A program made the translations under genes and the position numbers. This document shows positions 42,905 through 50,847 of a stretch of DNA of 64,000 bases, piece by piece (within the stretch, counting starts at the first letter, position 1; every line of letters begins with the position of its first letter). Source of the DNA: Hanamia caeni (GTDB lineage Bacteria > Bacteroidota > Bacteroidia > Chitinophagales > Chitinophagaceae); contig NZ_RJJR01000008.1 of assembly GCF_003721595.1 (NCBI RefSeq), positions 230,926-294,925 of the forward strand. The letters are read 5' to 3'. The notes under the pieces are model-generated. The model did not search any database. It saw nothing but the letters and a program-made list of their open reading frames with translations, and was not told the DNA's origin.

Positions 42905-42929
42905 AAACAAAAAATCTTGCTTTTTGTTT
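42905..42929. terminator. Possible bidirectional terminator between convergent genes
   Basis: AAACAAAAA pairs exactly with TTTTTGTTT around a short loop, in the 51-base gap between two convergent genes. The stem is AT-only apart from one C-G pair, so stability is modest. Confidence 0.4.
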
Positions 42930-42949
42930 GTTTACTATATAGAATACTT

Positions 42950-43621
42950 TTAAAAATTAAAATCATCCAAGGTCATATCGGCGATGGAAAGTTCTTCTTT
43001 TGTTTGAGTAGTGGCTACGGCAATTACCTTCATTCCCGCTGCTTTTGCTGAATTAATTCCTACCACAGCATCTTCAAAAACCAAACAATTTTTTGGTGAA
43101 ATATTAAGCAGTGAAGCGACTTTTAAATAGATTTCCGGGTGAGGTTTTCCATTAATAATATGAGACGAATTCACAATCACTTTAAAGTAGTCCTTGATAG
43201 GAATATGTTCAAACATAAAATCAATATTTGGCTGAATGCCGGATGTGGCAATCGCCATAGGAATATTTTTTTTGTGCAAAATTTCCAGGAAATACAGTAA
43301 ACCATTAACCGGCTGTATGAATGGCTTATAAATCTGGCGGTACAGCGCCTCTTTTTCCAACGTGTACCTGGTAGATTCTTCTTCACTCATTTTTCTTCCA
43401 TAAATGTATTCTATCGCGTCTTTATTAGTTCGCCCGTTAATGTAGGCGTTGAATTCCTCCGGTGAAATTACTTTTTCGATATTTTTTAAATACGCTTCCC
43501 ACGTTTTGCGGTGAAACGAGTTATTGTCCAATAAGGTTCCGTCAAGGTCGAAAATAACAGCTTTCGTATCGAACTTACCGAGAACAAAGTCTATCTTTTC
43601 ATCAATACTTTTCTTTTCCAT
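42950..43621 (-). CDS. HAD-superfamily phosphatase/phosphoglucomutase-like hydrolase
   Basis: I take the start at 43621 (MEKKSIDEKI, 223 aa); an upstream ATG would add 12 residues of doubtful composition. Motif I is FDLDGTLLD (Asp25 nucleophile, Asp27), motif II the Thr-Ser of AIATSG, and motif III/IV GKPHPEIY with FEDAVVGINSAKAAGM. The helical cap and the FHRKTWEAYL segment resemble beta-phosphoglucomutase and sugar-phosphate phosphatases. The true substrate is not evident. It converges with the beta-helix lipoprotein gene. Confidence 0.9.
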   Translation of the reverse strand: MEKKSIDEKIDFVLGKFDTKAVIFDLDGTLLDNNSFHRKTWEAYLKNIEKVISPEEFNAYINGRTNKDAIEYIYGRKMSEEESTRYTLEKEALYRQIYKPFIQPVNGLLYFLEILHKKNIPMAIATSGIQPNIDFMFEHIPIKDYFKVIVNSSHIINGKPHPEIYLKVASLLNISPKNCLVFEDAVVGINSAKAAGMKVIAVATTQTKEELSIADMTLDDFNF

Positions 43622-43715
43622 TAGGCTAATTATTTCAAAGGTCCAAAATTCGTGCATTTGCCATTAAATGTTTACCAAAGCTTTTTTATCTGAATCCTTA
43701 TCTTTATAAAAAAAA

Positions 43716-44306
43716 ATGAAAAAGATATTTCTGGCAGCACTTCCATTATTATTATTTTCTTTTGTAATTCCATCCTCCACCGCTCCTACCATGAAAGCGG
43801 CATCTATTTATCAGTTTAAAGTACCCGGATTACTTGGTGGAACGATAGATTTTTCAAAATTCAAAGGAAAGAAAATCCTGGTTGTAAACACAGCTTCCAA
43901 ATGTGGTAATACGCCCCAGTATGACGATCTTGAAAGTTTGTACAAACAATATAAAGACCAATTGGTAATTGTGGGTTTTCCTGCCAATAATTTTGGCGGC
44001 CAGGAACCCGGGACAAATGATGAAATCGCGGCCTTTTGCAAAAAAAACTATGGCGTTACTTTTCCAATGGCCGCAAAGGTTTCTGTTAAAGGCGATGACA
44101 TGGCGCCCCTTTATAAATTTATAGTTGCCGATGCAGAAAAAAAGGGCTTTTCAGATCCCATCAAATGGAACTTTACCAAGTTTTTGTTTGACGAAAATGG
44201 CAATTTCCTTACAGTTTTTTTTAACGGAGATCGGCTGATTCCCAACAACCCGAATGCGAAAGGAAAAGCTGCCTATGAAAAGTTATTGGCTTATCTGAAC
44301 CACTGA
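43716..44306 (+). CDS. Glutathione peroxidase-family thiol peroxidase, exported
   Basis: A 196-aa peroxidase with an N-terminal signal peptide (residues 1-~22). The catalytic tetrad is present: Cys63 in NTASKCGNTPQY, Gln96 in NNFGGQEPG, and Trp151-Asn152 in KWNFTKFLF. The family reduces peroxides; Cys-type bacterial members usually use thioredoxin rather than glutathione. The signal sequence indicates action outside the cytoplasm, which is less usual. Codon and base use look normal. A short gap leads to the DNA polymerase delta' gene. Confidence 0.93.
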   Translation: MKKIFLAALPLLLFSFVIPSSTAPTMKAASIYQFKVPGLLGGTIDFSKFKGKKILVVNTASKCGNTPQYDDLESLYKQYKDQLVIVGFPANNFGGQEPGTNDEIAAFCKKNYGVTFPMAAKVSVKGDDMAPLYKFIVADAEKKGFSDPIKWNFTKFLFDENGNFLTVFFNGDRLIPNNPNAKGKAAYEKLLAYLNH

Positions 44307-44361
44307 TTTACCGACTTATTAAATAAAAAGCCCTCTCGCGGGAGGCTTCCTTATATATTTC

Positions 44362-45603
44362 ATGCAATTCAATCAAATACCCGGGGAAGAAACAATAAAG
44401 GAAAGATTAAAAGATTTGGTGCGGAAAAACCGGCTATCCCATGCGCTATTATTTTTAGGAAGAGAGGGCAGCGGTGCTTTGCCCATGGCTATTTCTTTTG
44501 CCCAATATGTATTGTGCGAAAGAGTAAACGGCCCGCAAACAAACAAAAATGAAAGCTCTTTATTTGGCAATGAGAGCCGGGAAGAAGAAATCTCTGAATT
44601 TCTTAATGATAGTTGCGGCGAGTGCAATTCCTGCAAAAAAGTTAATCATTTAATACACCCCGATCTTCATTTTTCGTATCCTGTATTAAAAAAAGATGCG
44701 CGGCACGAAAGAGTATTAAGCACTGATTTTATAGCTGAATGGCGTGAATTTGTTCATCAATTTCCTTATAATAATGTTACCGACTGGCTTGATTTTTTAA
44801 AGGAGCATTCCAGCGCCAAAATTGAAAACGCTGTTAACAAACAAGGAAACATTTCAGTATTTGAATGCGATGATATTTCCCATAAATTAAGTTTAAAATC
44901 TTTTGAAAGCAGTTATAAGATTTTGATAATGTGGATGCCGGAATATCTGGGAAAAGAAGGAAATAAATTACTGAAACTTATTGAGGAGCCACCAAAAAAT
45001 ACGCTTTTTATTTTAGTGGCTGAGGATGAACATTCAATTCTGCCCACAATTCTCTCCCGGACACAGGTTATAAAAATTCCATCCTTCCCGGATGAGTCGG
45101 TGGCAAATATTTTGATAAAAAATTACGAGGTTGATAGTGAAAAAGCCGTGCAACTTGCTGCAATTGCTGCCGGAAATTTTAGAGAAGCACTACTGTTATT
45201 AAAAAATTCCGAACACGATTTTCAATCGCAGGTAAGAGAGTGGCTTAACATCATAATGAAAAATAATGTGAGCTTGCTTCTGAAGTGGATTGATGAGATT
45301 AACAAATTGGGAAGGGAAAAACAAAAGGGATTTTTAAAATTTTTTGTTCATTTACTGGAGCAGGCAATCAAAACTTCTTATATAACAGAAAATGGTGCCC
45401 TCAATATTTCTGACAGCCACCATGATTTTTCATCGCGAATAAATAAATTCTGCACTTTTGAAGCCAAAATAGCCATGGTGGAAGAACTTGAAAAGGCAAT
45501 TTATTTTATTGAAAGAAATGCAAACGCGAAAATGCTTTTCCATTCGTTGTCAATTCGCTTTTTTCACATTATTAAAGATAATTCGGTAATTTTGGTTAAT
45601 TGA
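44362..45603 (+). CDS. holB: DNA polymerase III delta' subunit-like clamp-loader protein
   Basis: A 413-aa clamp-loader subunit. The N-terminal AAA+ module begins IPGEETIKERLKDLVRKNRLSHALLFLGREGSGALPM; the Walker A Lys is replaced (GREGSGAL), as in delta' subunits that do not hydrolyse ATP. A zinc-binding cluster follows (CGECNSCKK with an upstream Cys), then IMWMPEYLGKEGNKLLKLIEEPPKNTLFILV and ILSRTQVIKIP, where the common SRC motif has Thr for Cys. The C-terminal helical domain is long. In many Bacteroidota holB is followed by a PSP1/ricT gene, as here. Confidence 0.88.
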   Translation: MQFNQIPGEETIKERLKDLVRKNRLSHALLFLGREGSGALPMAISFAQYVLCERVNGPQTNKNESSLFGNESREEEISEFLNDSCGECNSCKKVNHLIHPDLHFSYPVLKKDARHERVLSTDFIAEWREFVHQFPYNNVTDWLDFLKEHSSAKIENAVNKQGNISVFECDDISHKLSLKSFESSYKILIMWMPEYLGKEGNKLLKLIEEPPKNTLFILVAEDEHSILPTILSRTQVIKIPSFPDESVANILIKNYEVDSEKAVQLAAIAAGNFREALLLLKNSEHDFQSQVREWLNIIMKNNVSLLLKWIDEINKLGREKQKGFLKFFVHLLEQAIKTSYITENGALNISDSHHDFSSRINKFCTFEAKIAMVEELEKAIYFIERNANAKMLFHSLSIRFFHIIKDNSVILVN

Positions 45604-45778
45604 CAGAAAATACTTAATGGCCGTATAAAAAGCCAGCTTACGATATATAATTTCTAAACATAATGCGCATTTAGCTACTTACCCGTTTTTAAAACGGCTT
45701 TAATATTTACTTTTAAAAAGTGCTAAATCTGCCCTTAAGTAGTTCTGAGAATTTTTTTTAATCCTTTTAATTTATAAT

Positions 45779-47023
45779 ATGGGATGTACGAGTTGTGGAA
45801 CCGGAAAACCAAATGGGTGCAAAAGTAATGGAGGATGCAGTTCAGGCGGATGTAATCGGCTAAATGTATACGATTGGTTAGCGGATCTTCCGATAGATAA
45901 TCCGGAAGATTATTGCAAAATTGTTGAAGTTTCTTTCAACCAGGGAAGCAGGAAGGACTATTACAAAAACACCACCGGTAATTATTTTTCAAAAGGAGAT
46001 ATTGTGGCCGTAGAAGGAATAAGTGGCTTTGATGTGGGGACGGTGAATCTCTCAGGAGAATTGGTCCGGTTTCAGTTAAAGAAAAAAAGACTTGATGAAT
46101 ACACTTCTGAATTCAAAAAGATTTTGCGATTAGCTACAGATAACGACATTGCAAAATGGAAAGAAACCAAACTTCGTGAACGGCAGGTTTTAATTCGAAG
46201 CCGTGCGATTGCCCGACAATTGAATTTAAACCTAAAAATGTCAGAAGTAGAAATTCAGGCAGATGCGCGCAAAGCAACTTTCTATTATATAGCCGATGAA
46301 AGGGTAGACTTCAGAGAATTAATCCGTTTATATGCCAATGAATTTAAGGTGAAGGTTGAAATGAAACAAATTGGCGCCCGCCAGGAGGCCGGAAAGGTAG
46401 GAGGAATCGGGAGTTGTGGACGCGAGCTTTGTTGCAGCACATGGCTTACAGATTTTAAAAGTGTTAATACAAATGCTGCTCGTTATCAGAATCTTAGTAT
46501 AAATCAAACGAAATTAAGCGGTCAGTGCGGAAGGTTAAAATGTTGTCTAAATTATGAGCTTGACACCTATTTAGATGCCTTGCAGTATTTTCCTGAGGAT
46601 GCCGATGTAATTGAAGTAGCCAAGGGAAAAGCCTTTTTAGTAAAAAAAGATATATTCAGGAATCTGATGTGGTATAGTATGTCGGATAGCACTAAATATT
46701 ATCCCCTGTCGATCGAAACGGTAAAAGACATAAAGGCTCAAAATCAGCGAGGAATAAAACCCGCAGCCCTGCAAACAGTTGAAATTGTAAGTGATAAACC
46801 CAAGGATGTAGAACCTGAATTTGTGGATGTTGTAGGCCAAATCAGTTTAAAATCTCTGGAAAAAAATAACAATAAAAGAAAGTCACCTCCCAAAAAAAAT
46901 AGAGAGAACAACCAAAATTCTCCCAGGGGGTCTGCAAATCAAAAACACAGGCATAAGCCAACTAATAACCGGCGAAATAATAACAATCAGAATAACAGAG
47001 ACAAAAATCCGCCTAAAAGCTAG
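45779..47023 (+). CDS. ricT: RicT/PSP1-family protein with a Cys-rich N-terminus
   Basis: A 414-aa soluble protein. The start is Cys-rich: Cys3, Cys6, Cys14, Cys20 and Cys25 within the first 25 residues. The PSP1 domain (~30-290) has RQLNLNLKMSEVEIQADARKATFYYIADERVDFRELIR, GGIGSCGRELCCSTWL and LSGQCGRLKCCLNYE, with further Cys pairs. The C-terminal tail (~370-414) is a low-complexity Asn/Lys/Arg/Pro stretch, probably disordered. In Bacillus, RicT joins RicA and RicF in an Fe-S complex affecting RNase Y and sporulation; the Bacteroidota role is not established. It follows holB on the same strand. Confidence 0.88.
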   Translation: MGCTSCGTGKPNGCKSNGGCSSGGCNRLNVYDWLADLPIDNPEDYCKIVEVSFNQGSRKDYYKNTTGNYFSKGDIVAVEGISGFDVGTVNLSGELVRFQLKKKRLDEYTSEFKKILRLATDNDIAKWKETKLRERQVLIRSRAIARQLNLNLKMSEVEIQADARKATFYYIADERVDFRELIRLYANEFKVKVEMKQIGARQEAGKVGGIGSCGRELCCSTWLTDFKSVNTNAARYQNLSINQTKLSGQCGRLKCCLNYELDTYLDALQYFPEDADVIEVAKGKAFLVKKDIFRNLMWYSMSDSTKYYPLSIETVKDIKAQNQRGIKPAALQTVEIVSDKPKDVEPEFVDVVGQISLKSLEKNNNKRKSPPKKNRENNQNSPRGSANQKHRHKPTNNRRNNNNQNNRDKNPPKS

Positions 47024-47074
47024 TAGGCGATTGTTGATTTAAAAATAAAATTCAAAAAATTCATTTGTCCACTG

Positions 47075-47647
47075 CTAATCATAGTATTGATGGATATCAA
47101 TTTGCTCTTTAACGATTTCAGGCACCATATATCTAATTGATTTTTTTTCCCTAATCATTTCTCTTATCTGCGAGCTGGATATTTGCAATAGGGGCGCTTT
47201 TATTACTGTTCTTTTTTCGCTAAGCATTTCTTTTTTCACTTCAAATCCGGGCCTTTTATATATCAAAAAAGCAAAATTATTCCATAGGTAATCAGAATTT
47301 TTCCATTTTCTTACGTTGAGGAAGCTATCACTTCCTAATATGATTGTGAACCTGTAATCCGGATGTTTTTCAGAGAGATATAATAAAGTTTCAGCAGTAT
47401 ATGAGGGCTTCGGAAGTTTAAATTCGATATTAGAGGTGCGTAATTTCTTTTCGCCTTCGATTGACAGATCTATCAGGTGCTTCCGATGGTTTTCATTTAT
47501 AAGGGTTTCCTGCCGTTTATAAGGGCTTTGCGGAGAAACTACGAACCAGATTCTATCTAAATCAGTATAGTTTGCAATGTGGTTAGCGATAATAAGATGC
47601 CCATTATGTACAGGATTGAATGATCCGAAATATAACCCTATGTTCAT
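47075..47647 (-). CDS. nadD: Nicotinate-nucleotide adenylyltransferase
   Basis: Adenylates nicotinate mononucleotide in NAD synthesis. The 190-aa protein starts MNIGLYFGSFNPVHNGHL, with the nucleotidyltransferase motif HNGH at 14-17, then FVVSPQSPYKRQ, ILGSDSF, and the C-terminal ISSSQIREMIREKKSIRYMVPE (SSTxIR-like motif). All family marks are present. feoA precedes it by 12 bases on the same strand. nadA, another NAD gene, also lies in this window at 60.2 kb. Confidence 0.96.
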   Translation of the reverse strand: MNIGLYFGSFNPVHNGHLIIANHIANYTDLDRIWFVVSPQSPYKRQETLINENHRKHLIDLSIEGEKKLRTSNIEFKLPKPSYTAETLLYLSEKHPDYRFTIILGSDSFLNVRKWKNSDYLWNNFAFLIYKRPGFEVKKEMLSEKRTVIKAPLLQISSSQIREMIREKKSIRYMVPEIVKEQIDIHQYYD

Positions 47648-47659
47648 TTCTAATTTTTC

Positions 47660-47887
47660 TCAATTATTAATAACGTCAACCAATATCTGTGCGGCTTCAT
47701 CCAAACGGAGACTTAATGAATATCCCGAAACGAGAATGTAAATGGGGTCACCTAGTGGTGCCTTTTTCCATACCATTACTTCTTCTTCTGGCAGGCATCC
47801 CATTTCCATCAGTTTCAGAACAATTTCATGATTCTCAAAAGACTTAATTTTTACTTTTGTCCCGGCTTTAACTTCTGATAATTTCAT
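47660..47887 (-). CDS. feoA: FeoA-type SH3-like protein
   Basis: A 75-aa protein of the FeoA domain: MKLSEVKAGTKVKIKSFENHEIVLKLMEMGCLPEEEVMVWKKAPLGDPIYILVSGYSLSLRLDEA. FeoA assists the ferrous iron permease FeoB. No feoB is adjacent here; the next gene is nadD, 12 bases on. It may act with a FeoB encoded elsewhere or as a stand-alone regulator. Small size and composition are normal for the domain. Confidence 0.92.
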   Translation of the reverse strand: MKLSEVKAGTKVKIKSFENHEIVLKLMEMGCLPEEEVMVWKKAPLGDPIYILVSGYSLSLRLDEAAQILVDVINN

Positions 47888-47930
47888 TTTAGAAAATTCT
47901 CGGTTTTAATTTATTCAAATTTCATTCATC

Positions 47931-48350
47931 TTGGGCTCAATTGTATTCAATTATCACAACACGACTCCACTTTTACAAAATAAGCTATTAGTAAAATCAG
48001 CTATTGCACGAATTTTTGCCGAAGAAAAGGTGGCCTTTAGATCTCTCTCCCTTATTTTTTGCACTGATGAATTTCTATTAAAATTAAACCAGGAATATCT
48101 TAACCATGATACGTTAACGGATATTTTAACTTTTAACTTAGAAGCTTCTTCTCTTCCCATTGTTGGCGAAATATATATAAGCGTGGAACGGGTAGAAGAA
48201 AATTCCGTCAATTTAGGTGTTCCACTGATTCAAGAATTGTATAGAGTCATGATTCACGGGGTATTGCATTTGTGTGGCTATAAGGATCACACGCCGGCAC
48301 AAAAGGCGCTTATGAGAAAGAAAGAAGATTATTACCTGACTTTCGTGTGA
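47931..48350 (+). CDS. ybeY: Endoribonuclease YbeY (16S rRNA maturation)
   Basis: A 139-aa zinc-dependent endoribonuclease involved in 16S rRNA 3' maturation and ribosome quality control. The metal motif reads HGVLHLCGYKDH; relative to the common HGxLHLxGYDH there is one extra residue (Lys) before the third His. Other landmarks are LNQEYLNHDTLTDILTF and GEIYISVERV. The chosen start is TTG at 47931, since the frame has no upstream ATG and the length suits the family. The gene ends exactly where the first parS-like site begins. Confidence 0.92.
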   Translation: MGSIVFNYHNTTPLLQNKLLVKSAIARIFAEEKVAFRSLSLIFCTDEFLLKLNQEYLNHDTLTDILTFNLEASSLPIVGEIYISVERVEENSVNLGVPLIQELYRVMIHGVLHLCGYKDHTPAQKALMRKKEDYYLTFV

Positions 48351-48366
48351 TGTTCCACGTGAAACA
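48351..48366. other. parS site (ParB-binding centromere-like sequence)
   Basis: The 16-mer TGTTCCACGTGAAACA is a perfect match to the Bacillus subtilis parS consensus TGTTNCACGTGAAACA. It begins directly after the ybeY stop codon. parS sites bind ParB and usually lie near the replication origin. Confidence 0.9.
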
Positions 48367-48377
48367 TTCCGCACGCT

Positions 48378-48393
48378 CGTTTCACGTGAAACA
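48378..48393. other. Second parS site, 15/16 match
   Basis: CGTTTCACGTGAAACA differs from the parS consensus only at the first base. It lies 27 bases (start to start) after the first site, so two ParB dimers could sit close together. Confidence 0.85.
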
Positions 48394-48419
48394 GTTTAAA
48401 TCAAATTTTTTCAATTTGT

Positions 48420-48427
48420 TACTTTTG
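48420..48427 (+). promoter_or_regulatory. -7 promoter element for mnmG
   Basis: TACTTTTG fits TAnnTTTG and ends 4 bases before the ATG at 48432, predicting a leaderless or nearly leaderless mRNA. The paired parS-like sites lie just upstream, so ParB could affect this promoter. Confidence 0.5.
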
Positions 48428-48431
48428 CAGA

Positions 48432-50294
48432 ATGTTTCAAGAATATGATGTGATAGTAGTAGGAGCGGGCCATGCCGGATGCGAGGCTGCGGCTGCGTCG
48501 GCAAATCTGGGTAGTAAAACGTTGCTCATTACGATGAATATGCAAAACATGGCGCAGATGAGCTGTAATCCTGCAATGGGAGGGATTGCAAAAGGTCAGA
48601 TTGTGAGAGAAATCGACGCTTTGGGGGGCTATTCCGGAATTGTTTCGGATTTGAGCATGATTCAATTTCGAATGCTCAACAAAAGCAAGGGGCCAGCTAT
48701 GTGGAGTCCGCGCACCCAAAATGACAGAATGCTCTTTTCTCATACATGGAGAACCCTTCTTGAAAAAACCCCAAATCTGGATTTTTACCAGGATTCGGTA
48801 GTAGGTCTTTTAAAAGAAGGGAATCTCATTAGAGGAGTAAAAACCGCACGTGGGCATTCTATAAACGCGCGTTCCGTAGTACTAACAAATGGAACATTCT
48901 TAAACGGAATTATTCATATTGGCGAAAAGCAATCAAAAGGTGGCAGAATTGCAGAATCTTCATCGTATGGAATTACAGAACAATTAGTAGAATGGGGATT
49001 TGAAAGCTCACGATTAAAAACCGGTACCCCACCGCGCATTGATGGCCGTAGTATTGATTATTCCAAAATGCAGGAACAAAAAGGAGATGGAGAGGTTACT
49101 GGCTTCTCTTTTTTGTACACACAAAAGCCTGAGAATCAAAGAAGTTGTTGGATAACTTATACTAATCCGGAAGTGCACGAAATATTAAAATCGGGCTTTA
49201 GCGAAAGCCCCATGTTTCAGGGTAGAATAAAAGGCACCGGCCCGAGATACTGCCCAAGTATAGAAGATAAAATAAACCGGTTTGCGGAACGGGAAAGACA
49301 CCAGCTTTTCGTAGAACCAGAAGGTTTTGAGACGGTGGAAGTATATTTAAATGGGTTTTCTTCCTCTCTTTCCGAAGAGGTTCAATACAAAGCGCTGAAA
49401 AAGATAGCCGGATTAGAGAACTGTAAGATGTTCAGGCCGGGCTACGCTATTGAATATGACTATTTCCCACCCATGCAATTAAAAAGCTCGCTGGAAACTA
49501 AATTGATGGAAAATCTTTTTTTTGCAGGGCAGATAAATGGAACAACAGGTTATGAAGAAGCGGCTTGCCAAGGCATAGTTGCCGGTATAAATGCTCATCA
49601 GAAAATAAACCGGCAGGAAGCTTTTGTTTTAAAAAGAAATGAGGCGTACATCGGCGTGCTAATTGATGATCTAATTAACAAGGGAACGGACGAACCATAT
49701 AGAATGTTTACCAGTCGGGCAGAATACCGCACGCTGCTCCGCCAGGATAACGCAGACATCAGGCTGACCGAAAAAAGCTTCCGTACCGGATTAGCTTCCG
49801 AGGAAAGAATGAGCGCTGTAATAAAAAAGAAAAACGAAATCAGGAAAATTATTGAAATTCTCGATTCGGTAAAACTGGAGCCGGCTGAAATTAATAATTA
49901 CCTCGAAATGAATTCTTCAGCGCTTACGGCGGAAAAAGTGAAGGTATCTCAACTCCTGTTACGACCGCAAGTCAGTCTAAAAGATCTGATGGATAGTGTT
50001 CCAGGTGTTAGAATGCGGCTGTCTGATTTTTCCGCGGAAGCATTGCAACAAGCTGAAATTCAAACAAAATACCAGGTCTATATCCAAAAGGAGGAGGACA
50101 TGGTGAAAAAATTGAGTATGCTGGAAGAACAAAAAATTCCAAGTTCTTTCAATTATGAAAAAGTGGCCTCGTTATCAAATGAAGCGCGACAAAAATTCCA
50201 AAAAATTAAACCGCTAACTCTTGGCCAGGCAAGTAGAATCAGTGGCGTAAATCCCAGCGATGTTCAAATCCTGATGGTCTATATGGGCTGCTGA
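48432..50294 (+). CDS. mnmG: tRNA uridine-5-carboxymethylaminomethyl modification enzyme MnmG (GidA)
   Basis: The FAD-dependent half of the MnmEG complex that modifies wobble U34 in tRNAs. The 620-aa protein starts with the dinucleotide fold VIVVGAGHAGCEAA (11-16), followed by LLITMNMQNMAQMSCNPAMGGIAKGQIVREIDALGG, LKTGTPPRID, FAGQINGTTGYEEAACQG and the C-terminal FTSRAEYRTLLRQDNADIRLTE. All hallmarks are intact. The gene is often near oriC in other bacteria, in line with the parS-like sites immediately upstream. Confidence 0.98.
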   Translation: MFQEYDVIVVGAGHAGCEAAAASANLGSKTLLITMNMQNMAQMSCNPAMGGIAKGQIVREIDALGGYSGIVSDLSMIQFRMLNKSKGPAMWSPRTQNDRMLFSHTWRTLLEKTPNLDFYQDSVVGLLKEGNLIRGVKTARGHSINARSVVLTNGTFLNGIIHIGEKQSKGGRIAESSSYGITEQLVEWGFESSRLKTGTPPRIDGRSIDYSKMQEQKGDGEVTGFSFLYTQKPENQRSCWITYTNPEVHEILKSGFSESPMFQGRIKGTGPRYCPSIEDKINRFAERERHQLFVEPEGFETVEVYLNGFSSSLSEEVQYKALKKIAGLENCKMFRPGYAIEYDYFPPMQLKSSLETKLMENLFFAGQINGTTGYEEAACQGIVAGINAHQKINRQEAFVLKRNEAYIGVLIDDLINKGTDEPYRMFTSRAEYRTLLRQDNADIRLTEKSFRTGLASEERMSAVIKKKNEIRKIIEILDSVKLEPAEINNYLEMNSSALTAEKVKVSQLLLRPQVSLKDLMDSVPGVRMRLSDFSAEALQQAEIQTKYQVYIQKEEDMVKKLSMLEEQKIPSSFNYEKVASLSNEARQKFQKIKPLTLGQASRISGVNPSDVQILMVYMGC

Positions 50295-50329
50295 TTTTCG
50301 TGTATGCATAACCGTTATATCTTGTAATT

Positions 50330-50845
50330 ATGAATTTAAATTTTGAACCGCAATTGGAAAAAAAAGAAGTTTTTCAAGAAGTAAAAACTTTTCTGAGCTC
50401 AAATGGATTTAATATAGTTAACTCTGATCAATTCAGGCCATGGGGCGGCTTTTTTGTTATTGATGAAACGCAATCGCAAAAGTTTATAGATTTTTTCTTC
50501 AAAGATGTGGACGATTCAAAGAAACAAAGTAGTGGAAAAGTGAGTCCGAAAATTCTAATTGTGGAAAAAGCTAAAAGATTGAGCTGGCAATATCATTACC
50601 GCCGTTCTGAATTATGGAAAGTAATCGGAGGTAGAGTGGGCGTGATTCAAAGTGAAACCGACAGGGAAACAGCCACTCAAACAAAAAGCCTGAACGAGAT
50701 AATTACGCTTCAACAGGGAGAGCGGCATAGACTGATTGGGCTGGATTCGTGGGGAATTGTGGCCGAAATCTGGAAGCACACTGATTCTAATAATCCCAGC
50801 GATGAAGATGATATTGTAAGACTACAGGACGATTTTGGCCGATAA
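50330..50845 (+). CDS. Cupin protein related to phosphomannose isomerase type II C-terminal domain
   Basis: A 171-aa cupin. The barrel is recognised by LSWQYHYRRSELWKVIGGRVGV, then ITLQQGERHRLIGLDSWGIVAEIWKH, the pattern of the mannose-6-phosphate isomerase domain of bifunctional ManC enzymes. The His and Glu metal residues of the cupin motif are partly visible (HYRRSELW, and the later Glu-His stretch). A stand-alone ManC-type nucleotidyltransferase lies at 55.8 kb, so a division of labour is possible. Activity remains unproven. Confidence 0.75.
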   Translation: MNLNFEPQLEKKEVFQEVKTFLSSNGFNIVNSDQFRPWGGFFVIDETQSQKFIDFFFKDVDDSKKQSSGKVSPKILIVEKAKRLSWQYHYRRSELWKVIGGRVGVIQSETDRETATQTKSLNEIITLQQGERHRLIGLDSWGIVAEIWKHTDSNNPSDEDDIVRLQDDFGR

Positions 50846-50847
50846 CA

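Noticed and set aside
44327..44350. Possible hairpin AAGCCCTC/GGGAGGCTT between glutathione peroxidase and holB
   Set aside because: The stem needs bulges and is followed by too few T; left out as a terminator.
44362..45603. Loss of the Walker A Lys in the clamp-loader protein taken as a sign of decay
   Set aside because: Delta' subunits commonly lack a working ATP site, so this is normal for the family.
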